A stretch of 64,000 nt of DNA, taken from assembly GCA_030682795.1 (NCBI GenBank), contig JAUXNJ010000010.1, forward strand, positions 62,001 through 126,000, written 5' to 3'. The notes beneath the pieces are model-generated. The model had not been told where the DNA came from and made no database searches. It saw only the letters and a list, made by a program, of their open reading frames with translations. Each line of letters starts with the position of its first letter. Position 1 is the stretch's first letter. This document shows, one piece after another, positions 16,789-24,856 of the stretch. This DNA is from Sphingobacteriaceae bacterium. GTDB lineage: Bacteria; Bacteroidota; Bacteroidia; UBA7662. The position numbers and the translations under genes were made by a program.

Positions 16789-18762
16789 ATGCGGCTATCT
16801 TTTAAAAGCATTTCAGTTTCAATCTTGTTATTTGGCTTTTTAGCCCTTTCTCCCTTGCGTTCTTTGGCTCAAATGTCGAGTGGCGATAAAGCTTTTGCAG
16901 TTGAGAACTATTTTTTAGCCATCGACAGCTATAAAAAAGCCATCAAGAGCAAGGAAAAGAAGGCCACAGCTACATTTAAGATAGCGGAGTGCTATCGTTT
17001 GATGAACGACAATAAGTTAGCGGAGAGCTGGTATGCTCGGGCTATTAAAGCGGGCTATGAAGAGCCTGAGTTATATTTAAACTATGCGAGCGTATTGCGG
17101 GGGATGGAAAAGTATGATGATGCTATTGAGCAGTATAATGCGTATTTGGGCTTAAATCCGACCGATAGCAGGGCGAAGTGGCTGATGGAGTCGTGCAAGT
17201 TGGCAAAAACTTGGATGAATATGCCTTCACGCTATGAGGTAAACAATATGCGTGCTTTTAATTCGCGCCAATCGGACTATGCCTTGGCCTTGTATAAAAA
17301 TAACGGGGTGATTTTAAGTTCTACCCGGGAAGATGCAACGGGCAAAAAGCTTTATGGCCGTATTGGAGAAGATTTTAGTGATTTGTTTGAGAGCACGGTT
17401 GACCGCCGGGGCAAGTGGAGCAAGCTTACTGTTATTGAGGGGGGCGTGAATACGGCCTTCAATGAAGGTACTGCCACCGTTAACAAGACGGGAACCATTA
17501 TGTACTTTACGAGGTGTAGCAGCAAAACGGGAGAGTGCAAAATATTTATGGCCCGAAAGGCTGGCGCCAAATGGAGTGATGCCGAATTGATAGAGATTTT
17601 TGGTGATACCATCAATGTAGGGCAGCCGAGTCTCTCACGCGACCAAAAGAAACTCTACTTTGTTGCAGACAATGCGGAAGGTGGCTTTGGTGGGAAGGAC
17701 ATTTGGTTCATGAACAAAGGCCGTGGAAATGACTGGGAAGCTCCCATCAATTTAGGACCTGCTGTGAATACTGAATTCGACGAGATGTTCCCCTACATCC
17801 ACGAGGACGACAATACCATTTATTTTGCATCGGATGGCCATCCAGGTATGGGAGGTTTAGATATTTTTATGTCAGAAGGATCGGGTACAGAATGGGAGCA
17901 GCCTGTAAATATGAAATACCCCATCAATTCGGGTGCGGATGATTTTGCTTTTATTGCCAATGCCCGTAAAGACAAAGGCTTTTTAAGTTCAAACCGTCCT
18001 GGTGGTCGTGGGAGCGATGATATTTGGCAGTGGGTACTTACGCCTTTGCAGTTTAACCTGAGCGGTCTGGTGTATGACGATAGCACGCGTCGTCCATTGT
18101 CTGGTGCCGAAGTGAAGCTCATTATGGATGACAGCAGCTATATTGATGCCATCACCGATAATAAGGGCATGTATACGTTTCGTTTGCGGGAGGGCTTATC
18201 CTACCGCCTTGAAGTAACCCGGAAAGATTATTTTGGAGAAGATACGTCCTTAACCACCAAGGGACTGGAAGATTCAAAGGATTTTGTGATAAACATTCCC
18301 CTGAAACTGGTGCCAATTCAGGAAATTACTTTGAACGACATCTTGTATGCTTTCAATAGTGCAGACTTAACTCCTAAATCGAAAGAAAATCTGAAAGTGC
18401 TGATTGACATGATGAAGAAGTCAGAGAACTTGATTATTGCCATCAATTCGCATACCGACTCGAGAGGTTCGGATGAATACAATTTGGAGTTATCGCAGCG
18501 CAGGGCGCAATCGGTGGTGAATTATCTGATTGAAAATGGCATTGACAGTGCACGTTTGCAGGCCAAAGGCTATGGCGAGACGCAGTTGTTAAACCAGTGT
18601 GCCAATGGGGTGAAGTGTAGTGACGAGGAGCACCAGCTGAACCGGCGTACCACTTTCAAGGTGTTGTCGACCGACTTCAAGGGCATCATCAAATACCGTC
18701 GTGTAACTGGTAAGGAAGAAGAGGATACCGACCAAATCTTCACGGATCCAAGAAAAGAGTAA
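16789..18762 (+). CDS. PorE-like OmpA-family protein (TPR - beta-propeller - CRD - OmpA)
   Basis: 657 residues from the ATG at 16789, which gives a normal signal peptide (ends RSLAQ); an ATG at 16768 in frame is an alternative. In order: TPR repeats (about 35-130, with AESWYARAIKAGY and DAIEQYNAYLGLNP), a WD40/PD40-like propeller (about 150-430, with repeated FVADNAEGGFGGKDIWF and YFASDGHPGMGGLDIFMS), a carboxypeptidase-regulatory-like fold (about 435-500, SGLVYDDSTRRPLSGAEV), and a C-terminal OmpA domain (about 530-640, INSHTDSRGSDEYNLELSQRRA). This order is that of PorE, a peptidoglycan-binding component of the type IX system in Porphyromonas. Other OmpA paralogues share it, so the exact orthologue is not certain. 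Confidence 0.78.
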   Translation: MRLSFKSISVSILLFGFLALSPLRSLAQMSSGDKAFAVENYFLAIDSYKKAIKSKEKKATATFKIAECYRLMNDNKLAESWYARAIKAGYEEPELYLNYASVLRGMEKYDDAIEQYNAYLGLNPTDSRAKWLMESCKLAKTWMNMPSRYEVNNMRAFNSRQSDYALALYKNNGVILSSTREDATGKKLYGRIGEDFSDLFESTVDRRGKWSKLTVIEGGVNTAFNEGTATVNKTGTIMYFTRCSSKTGECKIFMARKAGAKWSDAELIEIFGDTINVGQPSLSRDQKKLYFVADNAEGGFGGKDIWFMNKGRGNDWEAPINLGPAVNTEFDEMFPYIHEDDNTIYFASDGHPGMGGLDIFMSEGSGTEWEQPVNMKYPINSGADDFAFIANARKDKGFLSSNRPGGRGSDDIWQWVLTPLQFNLSGLVYDDSTRRPLSGAEVKLIMDDSSYIDAITDNKGMYTFRLREGLSYRLEVTRKDYFGEDTSLTTKGLEDSKDFVINIPLKLVPIQEITLNDILYAFNSADLTPKSKENLKVLIDMMKKSENLIIAINSHTDSRGSDEYNLELSQRRAQSVVNYLIENGIDSARLQAKGYGETQLLNQCANGVKCSDEEHQLNRRTTFKVLSTDFKGIIKYRRVTGKEEEDTDQIFTDPRKE

Positions 18763-18780
18763 TCACATTCGAAAATACAG

Positions 18781-18813
18781 GAAAGGGCAAGTAACTTTGC
18801 CCTTTCTTTTTTT
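18781..18813 (+). terminator. Terminator after the PorE-like gene
   Basis: GAAAGGGCAA / TTGCCCTTTC is a 10-bp perfect stem with a 6-base loop, followed by seven T. It is 18 bp after the stop and only 7 bp before the purM ATG. Confidence 0.9.
18792..18799 (+). promoter_or_regulatory. -7 promoter box inside the terminator loop (purM)
   Basis: TAACTTTG is an exact TAnnTTTG and spans the loop and the first bases of the descending arm of the terminator. Initiation about 7 bp later would give a leader of some 15 bases before the purM ATG at 18821. No -33 TTG was found at 17-23 bp. Confidence 0.5.
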
Positions 18814-18820
18814 GCATACC

Positions 18821-19996
18821 ATGAGTCAGTCGAAATACAACGATCGGGGCGTATCTGCCGCCAAAGAGGACGTTCACAAGGCCATTGCTAAGCTCGATAA
18901 GGGGCTCTATCCGCGGGCTTTTTGTAAAATTTTGCCTGACTTCATGGGCAATGATCCTGAATGGTGCAACATCATTCATGCCGATGGGGCAGGAACCAAG
19001 TCCTCGCTTGCTTATGCCTATTGGAAAGAAACGGGTGATTTGAGTGTGTGGAAGGGCATTGCCATTGATGCGGTGGTGATGAACATTGACGATTTATTAT
19101 GTGTAGGGGCGACGAGCGGCTTTTTGCTCTCGTCAACCATTGGGCGCAACAAGCGCCTGGTGCCGGGCGAAGTAATCAGTGCTTTGATTTCGGGCACGCA
19201 GGAATTTATAGAAGAAATGGCGGCACACGGGGTGCACATTCACTTTGGAGGCGGTGAAACGGCCGATCTCGGCGATTTGGTACGCACGGTGGTGGTTGAT
19301 TCTACGGTAACGGCTCGCATGCGCCGCAAGGAGGTGGTGAGCAACGACCGCATCCAAGCAGGTGATGTGATTGTGGGCTTGGCGTCCTATGGCCAAGCTA
19401 CTTATGAGCAAAGCTATAATGGGGGCATGGGGTCGAACGGACTCACCTCGGCCCGTCACGATGTATTTAATAAACTCATAGCGCAACGCTATCCCGAAAC
19501 ATACGACCAGGGTATTGATGCGGCCTTGGTATATGCAGGAAGTAAGCTGTTGACCGATGCCGTGGCTGGAAGTCCGTTAGACGCCGGCAAATTGGTATTA
19601 TCGCCAACGCGCACCTACGCACCTGTACTGCAAAAGGTGCTGCAGCAATTGAGACCGCAGATTCATGGCTTGGTGCATTGTTCGGGCGGGGCTCAAACCA
19701 AGGTGTTACATTTTATAGAAGATGTACGTGTAATTAAGGACAATCTTTTTCCGGTGCCGCCTTTGTTTGAGATGATACGAGCGGAGTCGCAAACCGACTA
19801 CAAAGAAATGTATCAGGTATTTAACATGGGGCACCGCATGGAAGTGTATTTACCTGAGGCCCATGCCCAGGAAGTGATTGACATTTCACGCAGTTTTGGG
19901 GTAGAGGCGCAAATCGTGGGCAGGGTGGAAGCTGCTGCAACAGCCAGCGTTGAGCTGCACACCCCCTACGGTAGCTTCAGCTACGCGAAATCTTGA
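18821..19996 (+). CDS. purM: Phosphoribosylformylglycinamidine cyclo-ligase (AIR synthase)
   Basis: 391 residues from the ATG at 18821; the longer frame from an in-frame TTT/TTG would run through the terminator and is rejected. Features of PurM are YNDRGVSAAKEDVHKAI, IIHADGAGTKSSLAY, MNIDDLLCVGA, HFGGGETADLGD, GLASYGQATYEQ and GMGSNGLTSARH. It converts FGAM to AIR in purine synthesis. Length is typical for the long Bacteroidota form (about 390 versus 345 in E. coli). Confidence 0.94.
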   Translation: MSQSKYNDRGVSAAKEDVHKAIAKLDKGLYPRAFCKILPDFMGNDPEWCNIIHADGAGTKSSLAYAYWKETGDLSVWKGIAIDAVVMNIDDLLCVGATSGFLLSSTIGRNKRLVPGEVISALISGTQEFIEEMAAHGVHIHFGGGETADLGDLVRTVVVDSTVTARMRRKEVVSNDRIQAGDVIVGLASYGQATYEQSYNGGMGSNGLTSARHDVFNKLIAQRYPETYDQGIDAALVYAGSKLLTDAVAGSPLDAGKLVLSPTRTYAPVLQKVLQQLRPQIHGLVHCSGGAQTKVLHFIEDVRVIKDNLFPVPPLFEMIRAESQTDYKEMYQVFNMGHRMEVYLPEAHAQEVIDISRSFGVEAQIVGRVEAAATASVELHTPYGSFSYAKS

Positions 19997-20086
19997 TAAG
20001 CTAGCAGACTTGGCATTGCTTTGGCCAAAGTGCGTGGCGGGGCTGGATGGCGTTTTTTCAAGGAGTACATGCATGCGTAAAAATGC

Positions 20087-20110
20087 CGATGCCCTCGTAA
20101 GAGGGCATCG
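20087..20110. terminator. Terminator between convergent purM and rny
   Basis: CGATGCCCTC-GTAA-GAGGGCATCG is a perfect 10-bp stem with a tetraloop. On the minus strand it is followed by GCATTTTT, a good tail for rny; on the plus strand the tail (GGTGGTTTATTT) is weaker. Confidence 0.83.
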
Positions 20111-20116
20111 GGTGGT

Positions 20117-21673
20117 TTATTTGGCGTAAGCGATTGACCGTTTTTCTCGAATCACCGTGACTTTGATTTGTCCCGGATATTGCATCTCGTTTTGGATGCG
20201 TTGGGAGATGTCGACTGACATGAGCTCGGCGGCATCGTCGCTGATTTTTTCAGATTCTACAATCACGCGCAGTTCGCGACCTGCTTGGATGGCGAAGGCC
20301 TTTTCCACACCTTGGTAAGATACAGCGAGGTTTTCCAGGTCTTTCAAACGCTTGATGTAGCCTTCGATTACTTCGCGACGGGCACCCGGGCGGGCACCTG
20401 AAACAGCATCACAGGCTTGTACAATGGCCGAAATGGGGTCGGTCATCTCAATTTCATCGTGGTGGGCACCAATGGCGTTGCAAATCACAGGATGTTCTTT
20501 ACAGCGCTCTGCTATCTGCATGCCGAGGATGGCGTGTGGGATTTCTGGGTTGTCGTCTGGCACCTTGCCAATGTCGTGCAGCAAGCCAGCCCGTTTGGCC
20601 AATTTGGCATTGAGACCCAACTCTGCGGCCATGGTGGCGCAAAGATTGGCCACTTCGCGGCTGTGCTGGAGGAGGTTTTGTCCGTAAGACGAGCGGTAGC
20701 GCATCTTACCTACCAAACGCACCAGTTCTGGGTGCAAGCCGTGTATGCCGAGGTCGATACAAGTACGTTCGCCAATCTCCACAATTTCTTCTTCGATTTG
20801 CTTTTTGGTTTTGGCTACCACTTCTTCGATACGCGCTGGGTGTATGCGGCCGTCGGTAACCAAACGGTGCAAGGCCACGCGGGCAATTTCACGACGCAGT
20901 GGGTCGAAGCACGACAGGATGATGGCTTCCGGGGTATCGTCAACAATGAGTTCAACACCGGTGGCAGCTTCAAAAGCACGGATGTTACGGCCTTCGCGAC
21001 CGATGATTTGGCCTTTTACATCGTCGTTTTTGATTGGGAATACCGAAATGGCGTTTTCAATGGCATGTTCGGTGGCCGTGCGCTGGATGCTTTCGATCAC
21101 CACTTTTTTAGCCTCTTTGTTGGCCTGCATTTTAGCTTCGTCAACAATCTCTTTGATTTGGGCCATGGCCTGACTCTTGGCCTCGCCTTTGAGCTGTTCG
21201 ATGAGCTGTTGCTTGGCTTCGTCGGCGGTAAGGTTGGCGATTTTTTCGAGGGCTTTAACGGTGCTTTGGTGGGCTTTGGCCATCTCTTCCTTGCGTTGCT
21301 CCAAAATTTCGAGCTGGCGATTGAGGTTTTCTTTGGCCGAATCGAGCTCTGCCTCTTTGCGCGAGGTTTGTTCGATTTTTTGGTTCAGGCTCTGCTCTTT
21401 CTGCTTCAGGCTGTTTTCCTTTTGGATCACGCCCTGGTTGCGCTTATTGGTTTCTTCATCGTGCTGGGCACGCAATTGCAAGAAACGCTCTTTGGCTTGC
21501 AGTTCTTTTTCTTTGCGGATGCCTTCAGCACGCAATTCTGCTTCTTTGAGGATGCGGCCAGCTTCTTTTTCGGCCTCCTCTTTTTGTTTGTTGGCGGCAG
21601 GCATCAGGAGTACTTTTCCTAGTCCTGCACCTGCCACAAGCGCTGCTACGCCTATGATGATGGTTGTTAGCAT
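20117..21673 (-). CDS. rny: Ribonuclease Y
   Basis: 518 residues. N-terminal membrane segment ([21 protein letters not shown]), a long Glu/Lys/Gln-rich coiled coil (about 30-200), a KH domain ([19 protein letters not shown]), and an HD phosphohydrolase domain with GLLHDIGK and AIGAHHDE. It is the membrane-bound endonuclease that starts mRNA decay. The plus-strand frames opposite are shadows. It is 60 bp downstream of zapA and probably part of the pheT-zapA group. Confidence 0.96.
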   Translation of the reverse strand: MLTTIIIGVAALVAGAGLGKVLLMPAANKQKEEAEKEAGRILKEAELRAEGIRKEKELQAKERFLQLRAQHDEETNKRNQGVIQKENSLKQKEQSLNQKIEQTSRKEAELDSAKENLNRQLEILEQRKEEMAKAHQSTVKALEKIANLTADEAKQQLIEQLKGEAKSQAMAQIKEIVDEAKMQANKEAKKVVIESIQRTATEHAIENAISVFPIKNDDVKGQIIGREGRNIRAFEAATGVELIVDDTPEAIILSCFDPLRREIARVALHRLVTDGRIHPARIEEVVAKTKKQIEEEIVEIGERTCIDLGIHGLHPELVRLVGKMRYRSSYGQNLLQHSREVANLCATMAAELGLNAKLAKRAGLLHDIGKVPDDNPEIPHAILGMQIAERCKEHPVICNAIGAHHDEIEMTDPISAIVQACDAVSGARPGARREVIEGYIKRLKDLENLAVSYQGVEKAFAIQAGRELRVIVESEKISDDAAELMSVDISQRIQNEMQYPGQIKVTVIREKRSIAYAK

Positions 21674-21733
21674 TACGGGTTGTTTTTAGGCCCGGTTGCA
21701 GCTATCGCTAAACAGAAAGGTTGTGAATCATGG

Positions 21734-22021
21734 TTAAACGTTGAGGCCATCGAGGAGCGTATTGAGCTCTTGGATGGCAACCTGCACTTCGAGCTGATTG
21801 CTTTGGGTGCTGGTGTCAACAGACAATAATGCGTTGGCTAGAAAAAAAGCGGTCATCGCTGCATGATCGGTTTTATCAGCTCCTGGGTACAAGGTTTTGA
21901 ACTCCTTGAGCTTTGTATTGATCAATTGCTCGGCCTCCCGAACGCGTGGTTCGTCGGATGCCGGTACTACCACCGGGTATTCTCTGTCGCCTATCTTGAT
22001 ATTAAGATGCTTATTTTCCAT
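21734..22021 (-). CDS. zapA: Cell division protein ZapA-like
   Basis: 95 residues from the ATG at 22021 (MENKHLNIKIGDREYPV). The strand-rich first 40 residues (IGDREYPVVVPASDEPRVREAE) and the C-terminal helix (QVAIQELNTLLDGLN) are the ZapA pattern. ZapA binds FtsZ and crosslinks filaments. The gene lies between a coiled-coil partner and rny, a common Bacteroidota order. Confidence 0.88.
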   Translation of the reverse strand: MENKHLNIKIGDREYPVVVPASDEPRVREAEQLINTKLKEFKTLYPGADKTDHAAMTAFFLANALLSVDTSTQSNQLEVQVAIQELNTLLDGLNV

Positions 22022-22048
22022 GGTTCTCAACCGATTTCCTGTTTTTAC

Positions 22049-22342
22049 TTAGTCTTGCAACAGAGCAATACACTTATCGATTTCTTTAATGAACTCATTC
22101 ACCTTTAGCTTGGCCTCCTGCTTTGCTTTGGGATCATGTTCGAGTCCTTTCGCAATTTTCAGGATTTTTTTCTGTGATTCCAATACTTCGAGTTGTTGCT
22201 GTAGCTCGGCTTTTTGTTGCAAGACTACGGCCAATCGCTCTTTCAACTGCTGATTTTCGCCAGTGAGCTGTTGCATTTTCTTAGAAAAGCGCTCCAGCTT
22301 CTGTTTAATCGCGTTTAGTTGTTGAACAATCGTTTTTTCCAT
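22049..22342 (-). CDS. Small coiled-coil protein between pheT and zapA
   Basis: 97 residues, nearly all coiled coil (IKQKLERFSKKMQQLTGENQ, LQQKAELQQQLEVLESQKK). No signal peptide. The place in front of zapA and the coiled coil suggest a ZapB-like division partner, but there is no sequence proof. It begins 6 bp after the pheT stop. Confidence 0.75.
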   Translation of the reverse strand: MEKTIVQQLNAIKQKLERFSKKMQQLTGENQQLKERLAVVLQQKAELQQQLEVLESQKKILKIAKGLEHDPKAKQEAKLKVNEFIKEIDKCIALLQD

Positions 22343-22348
22343 CTCTGA

Positions 22349-24760
22349 TTATTGGCGCACAGTGGCTCCTAAAGATTTTTCAAAGTTAACGATTAATTTC
22401 TGCATCACGACGTCTACTTCTTGGTCGGTGAGTGTCTTTTCTTCGTCGTTAAAAACAAAGCTCAGGGCGTAAGAGCGTTTGCCTGCACCCAGCTTGTCGC
22501 CTTCGTACACATCAAACAAGTTCACCTCCTTGAGCAATTTGCCTGCTGTGCTGCGGGCCGCTTGTTCCAGGGCCTGGTATTTAACGTCGGTGGCAATCAC
22601 CAAGGCGAGGTCGCGGCGCATCGAAGGATATTTGGGGAGTTCCTGGAAACGTAATTTGGCACTTCTGGCGCGTAAAATCTTGTCCCAGTCGATGGTAGCA
22701 AACCACACTTCTTGCTTGATGTCGTAATGCTTGCAGATGGCTGGCGCTACTTGTCCGAGATACACCACCGGCTTGCCTTCAAAATTATATTGAAGCTGGT
22801 TGATCAAGCAAGGGTGACTGCCTTCGCGCAGTTCCAGGGCTGCCATGCTGCCCATCCGGCGGAGCATATTGCGCACATGGGCATGCAGTTGTGGCAAATC
22901 GGCTTTGGTTGCCTTGCCATACCAACTTTCAGCCTGCTGGTTGCCGGTGATGAACAAGCCGAGCTGGTCTTGCTCCTTGCGGCTTTTTTGATGTTTGAAG
23001 TAAATCTTCCCAAACTCAAAAAACTGCAAGTCGAGCTGCCGGCGGTTGATGTTGTGGGCGATATTTTGCAAGCCGCTGAAAAGCAAGCTTGGCCGCAATA
23101 CAGGCACTTGTTCGTTTACGGGATTGAGTACCCGCACCTCTCTGCCTTCAAAACCAGGGATGAGGGCGAGTTCTTCGTTGCTGATGAACGACAAACTCAT
23201 GGTTTCGGAAAAGCCGCTGCCTACCAACTGGGTGCTGATGGTTTGTTGCCAGTCGTTTTTATCGCCGCGCTGCGGATAGCCCACTTCGTAGTGAATCGGG
23301 GCACCTAGCGGGATGTTGTTGAGTCCATGGATGCGCAATACCTCCTCGATTACGTCGATTTCGCGGGTTACATCAACGCGGTAGTTGGGGGCAACCACTT
23401 GCAAGCCTTCGGAATAGTCGTATTCGATGCGGAAGTCGAGGCGCTGCAAAATGTCGCGGATTTCTTCGCGTTTGATTTTTTTGCCAATGATGCGGTCGAA
23501 GTTACTGAAGAGCAAATGCATGCGCTTGGGCACAGGCACGGTGGAGGCCACATCTACCAAACTGCTGCTCACGGTTCCGCCGGCTACTTCAATGATGAGG
23601 TTCACGGCCCTTTGCAAGGCTGGAAGCACCATTTCGGGATCGGTGCCGCGCTCAAAACGGTAGCTGGCGTCGCTTTTGATGCCAAGCAGGCGTGAGGATT
23701 TGCGGATGGTGGAGGCGTCAAAATGGGCGCTTTCGATGAAAATATCGGTGGTATCGCTGGCAATAGAGTCGTTTAAGCCACCCATTACCCCGGCCACACC
23801 CATGGCTTCCTCGGCATTGCAGATGAGGAGGTTGGCAGGACTCAGCTGATAGACTTTTTTGTCGAGCAAGGTGATTTTTTCATTCGGCTCTGCACTGCGC
23901 ACGATGATGGTGTTGCCTTTTACCTTGCGTAAATCGTAGGCATGCAAAGGTTGGCCGAGCTCAAACATTACAAAATTGGTCACGTCTACCACATTGTTGA
24001 TGGGCTTGCTGCCAATGCTTTGCAAACGCTGCTGCAGCCATTCGGGCGAGGGGCCCAGCTTTACTCCGCTGATGCAAATGCCGGCGAGGCGACTACAGGC
24101 CGCAGGATTGTTGATTTGAATGGCTACCTCCTGCGTTTGTTGCACCTCGGTTGGCTCGGTAAGCTCCGGGAATTTGCGGCCAATGCGCAGGTAAGCGGCT
24201 ATGTCGCGCGCCACACCGTAATGGGAGATGGCGTCGGTGCGGTTGGGGGTGAGGCCGATTTCGATTTGGTAGTCTTGCTGCCCTCCGTAAATATCGGCTA
24301 CTGCCGTGCCTATCGCGGTTTCGGCGGGCAATACGATGATGCCGTCGTGACTTTCACCTATGCCTATTTCATCTTCGGCGCAAAGCATGCCTTCGCTTAC
24401 TTCGCCCCGGATTTTGGCCTTTTTGATGGTAAAGCCCTCCCCGCCCAGGGGCTGGAGCGTAGTGCCAACGGTAGCCACCACTACTTTTTGTCCTGCCGCC
24501 ACATTCGGCGCCCCACAAACGATGGGTAAGCGGTTGCTGCCATCGGTGGTTACCACGGTGCACTTGAGCTTATCGGCATTGGGGTGTTGCTCACAGCTCA
24601 GCACTTCGCCCACTACGAGTCCCGCCAAAGCCTGCGCATCCTGCCCGATTTTTTCGATGCCATCTACTTCAAGCCCAATTTCGGTGAGACCGGCGCTGAG
24701 CGTATCAAGATCTACTGGCTTTTCTAAATACTGGAGCAGCCAATTGTAGGATATTTTCAT
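22349..24760 (-). CDS. pheT: Phenylalanyl-tRNA synthetase beta subunit
   Basis: 803 residues, full-length. Order of domains: N-terminal EMAP/tRNA-binding fold (KCTVVTTDG, VAAGQKVVVATVGTTL, GMLCAEDEIGI), B3/4 editing domain (IEIGLTPNRTDAISHYGVARD), B5 (RREEIRDIL-like), the catalytic-like core (RDDLRIHGLNNIP-type, EIDVIEEVLRIHGLNNIP), and the C-terminal ferredoxin-like anticodon domain (PKYPSMRRDLALV). It works with PheS, which is not in the window. Its -7 box follows the terminator of the M36 gene directly. Confidence 0.96.
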   Translation of the reverse strand: MKISYNWLLQYLEKPVDLDTLSAGLTEIGLEVDGIEKIGQDAQALAGLVVGEVLSCEQHPNADKLKCTVVTTDGSNRLPIVCGAPNVAAGQKVVVATVGTTLQPLGGEGFTIKKAKIRGEVSEGMLCAEDEIGIGESHDGIIVLPAETAIGTAVADIYGGQQDYQIEIGLTPNRTDAISHYGVARDIAAYLRIGRKFPELTEPTEVQQTQEVAIQINNPAACSRLAGICISGVKLGPSPEWLQQRLQSIGSKPINNVVDVTNFVMFELGQPLHAYDLRKVKGNTIIVRSAEPNEKITLLDKKVYQLSPANLLICNAEEAMGVAGVMGGLNDSIASDTTDIFIESAHFDASTIRKSSRLLGIKSDASYRFERGTDPEMVLPALQRAVNLIIEVAGGTVSSSLVDVASTVPVPKRMHLLFSNFDRIIGKKIKREEIRDILQRLDFRIEYDYSEGLQVVAPNYRVDVTREIDVIEEVLRIHGLNNIPLGAPIHYEVGYPQRGDKNDWQQTISTQLVGSGFSETMSLSFISNEELALIPGFEGREVRVLNPVNEQVPVLRPSLLFSGLQNIAHNINRRQLDLQFFEFGKIYFKHQKSRKEQDQLGLFITGNQQAESWYGKATKADLPQLHAHVRNMLRRMGSMAALELREGSHPCLINQLQYNFEGKPVVYLGQVAPAICKHYDIKQEVWFATIDWDKILRARSAKLRFQELPKYPSMRRDLALVIATDVKYQALEQAARSTAGKLLKEVNLFDVYEGDKLGAGKRSYALSFVFNDEEKTLTDQEVDVVMQKLIVNFEKSLGATVRQ

Positions 24761-24780
24761 AATTCAGGGTATTCAAGCCG

Positions 24781-24788
24781 CAAAGTTA
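24781..24788 (-). promoter_or_regulatory. -7 promoter box of pheT
   Basis: On the minus strand TAACTTTG, an exact TAnnTTTG, 20 bp before the pheT ATG and 7 bp after the terminator stem of the M36 gene. No -33 TTG was found. Confidence 0.5.
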
Positions 24789-24795
24789 AAAGCAA

Positions 24796-24835
24796 AAGCG
24801 CTTGCCACAGGCTTTTTTTCCTTTGGCAAGCGCTT
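24796..24835 (-). terminator. Terminator of the M36 peptidase gene
   Basis: AAGCGCTTGCCA and its complement TGGCAAGCGCTT form a perfect 12-bp stem around a 16-base loop; on the minus strand it is followed by TTGCTTTT. It lies 21 bp after the stop of the peptidase. Confidence 0.85.
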
Positions 24836-24856
24836 AAGTGCTCAACTTAGGCGATT

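Noticed and set aside
20417-21622. 401-residue plus-strand frame opposite rny
   Set aside because: A Phe/Leu-rich mirror of the Lys/Glu-rich coiled coil of RNase Y; no features of its own.
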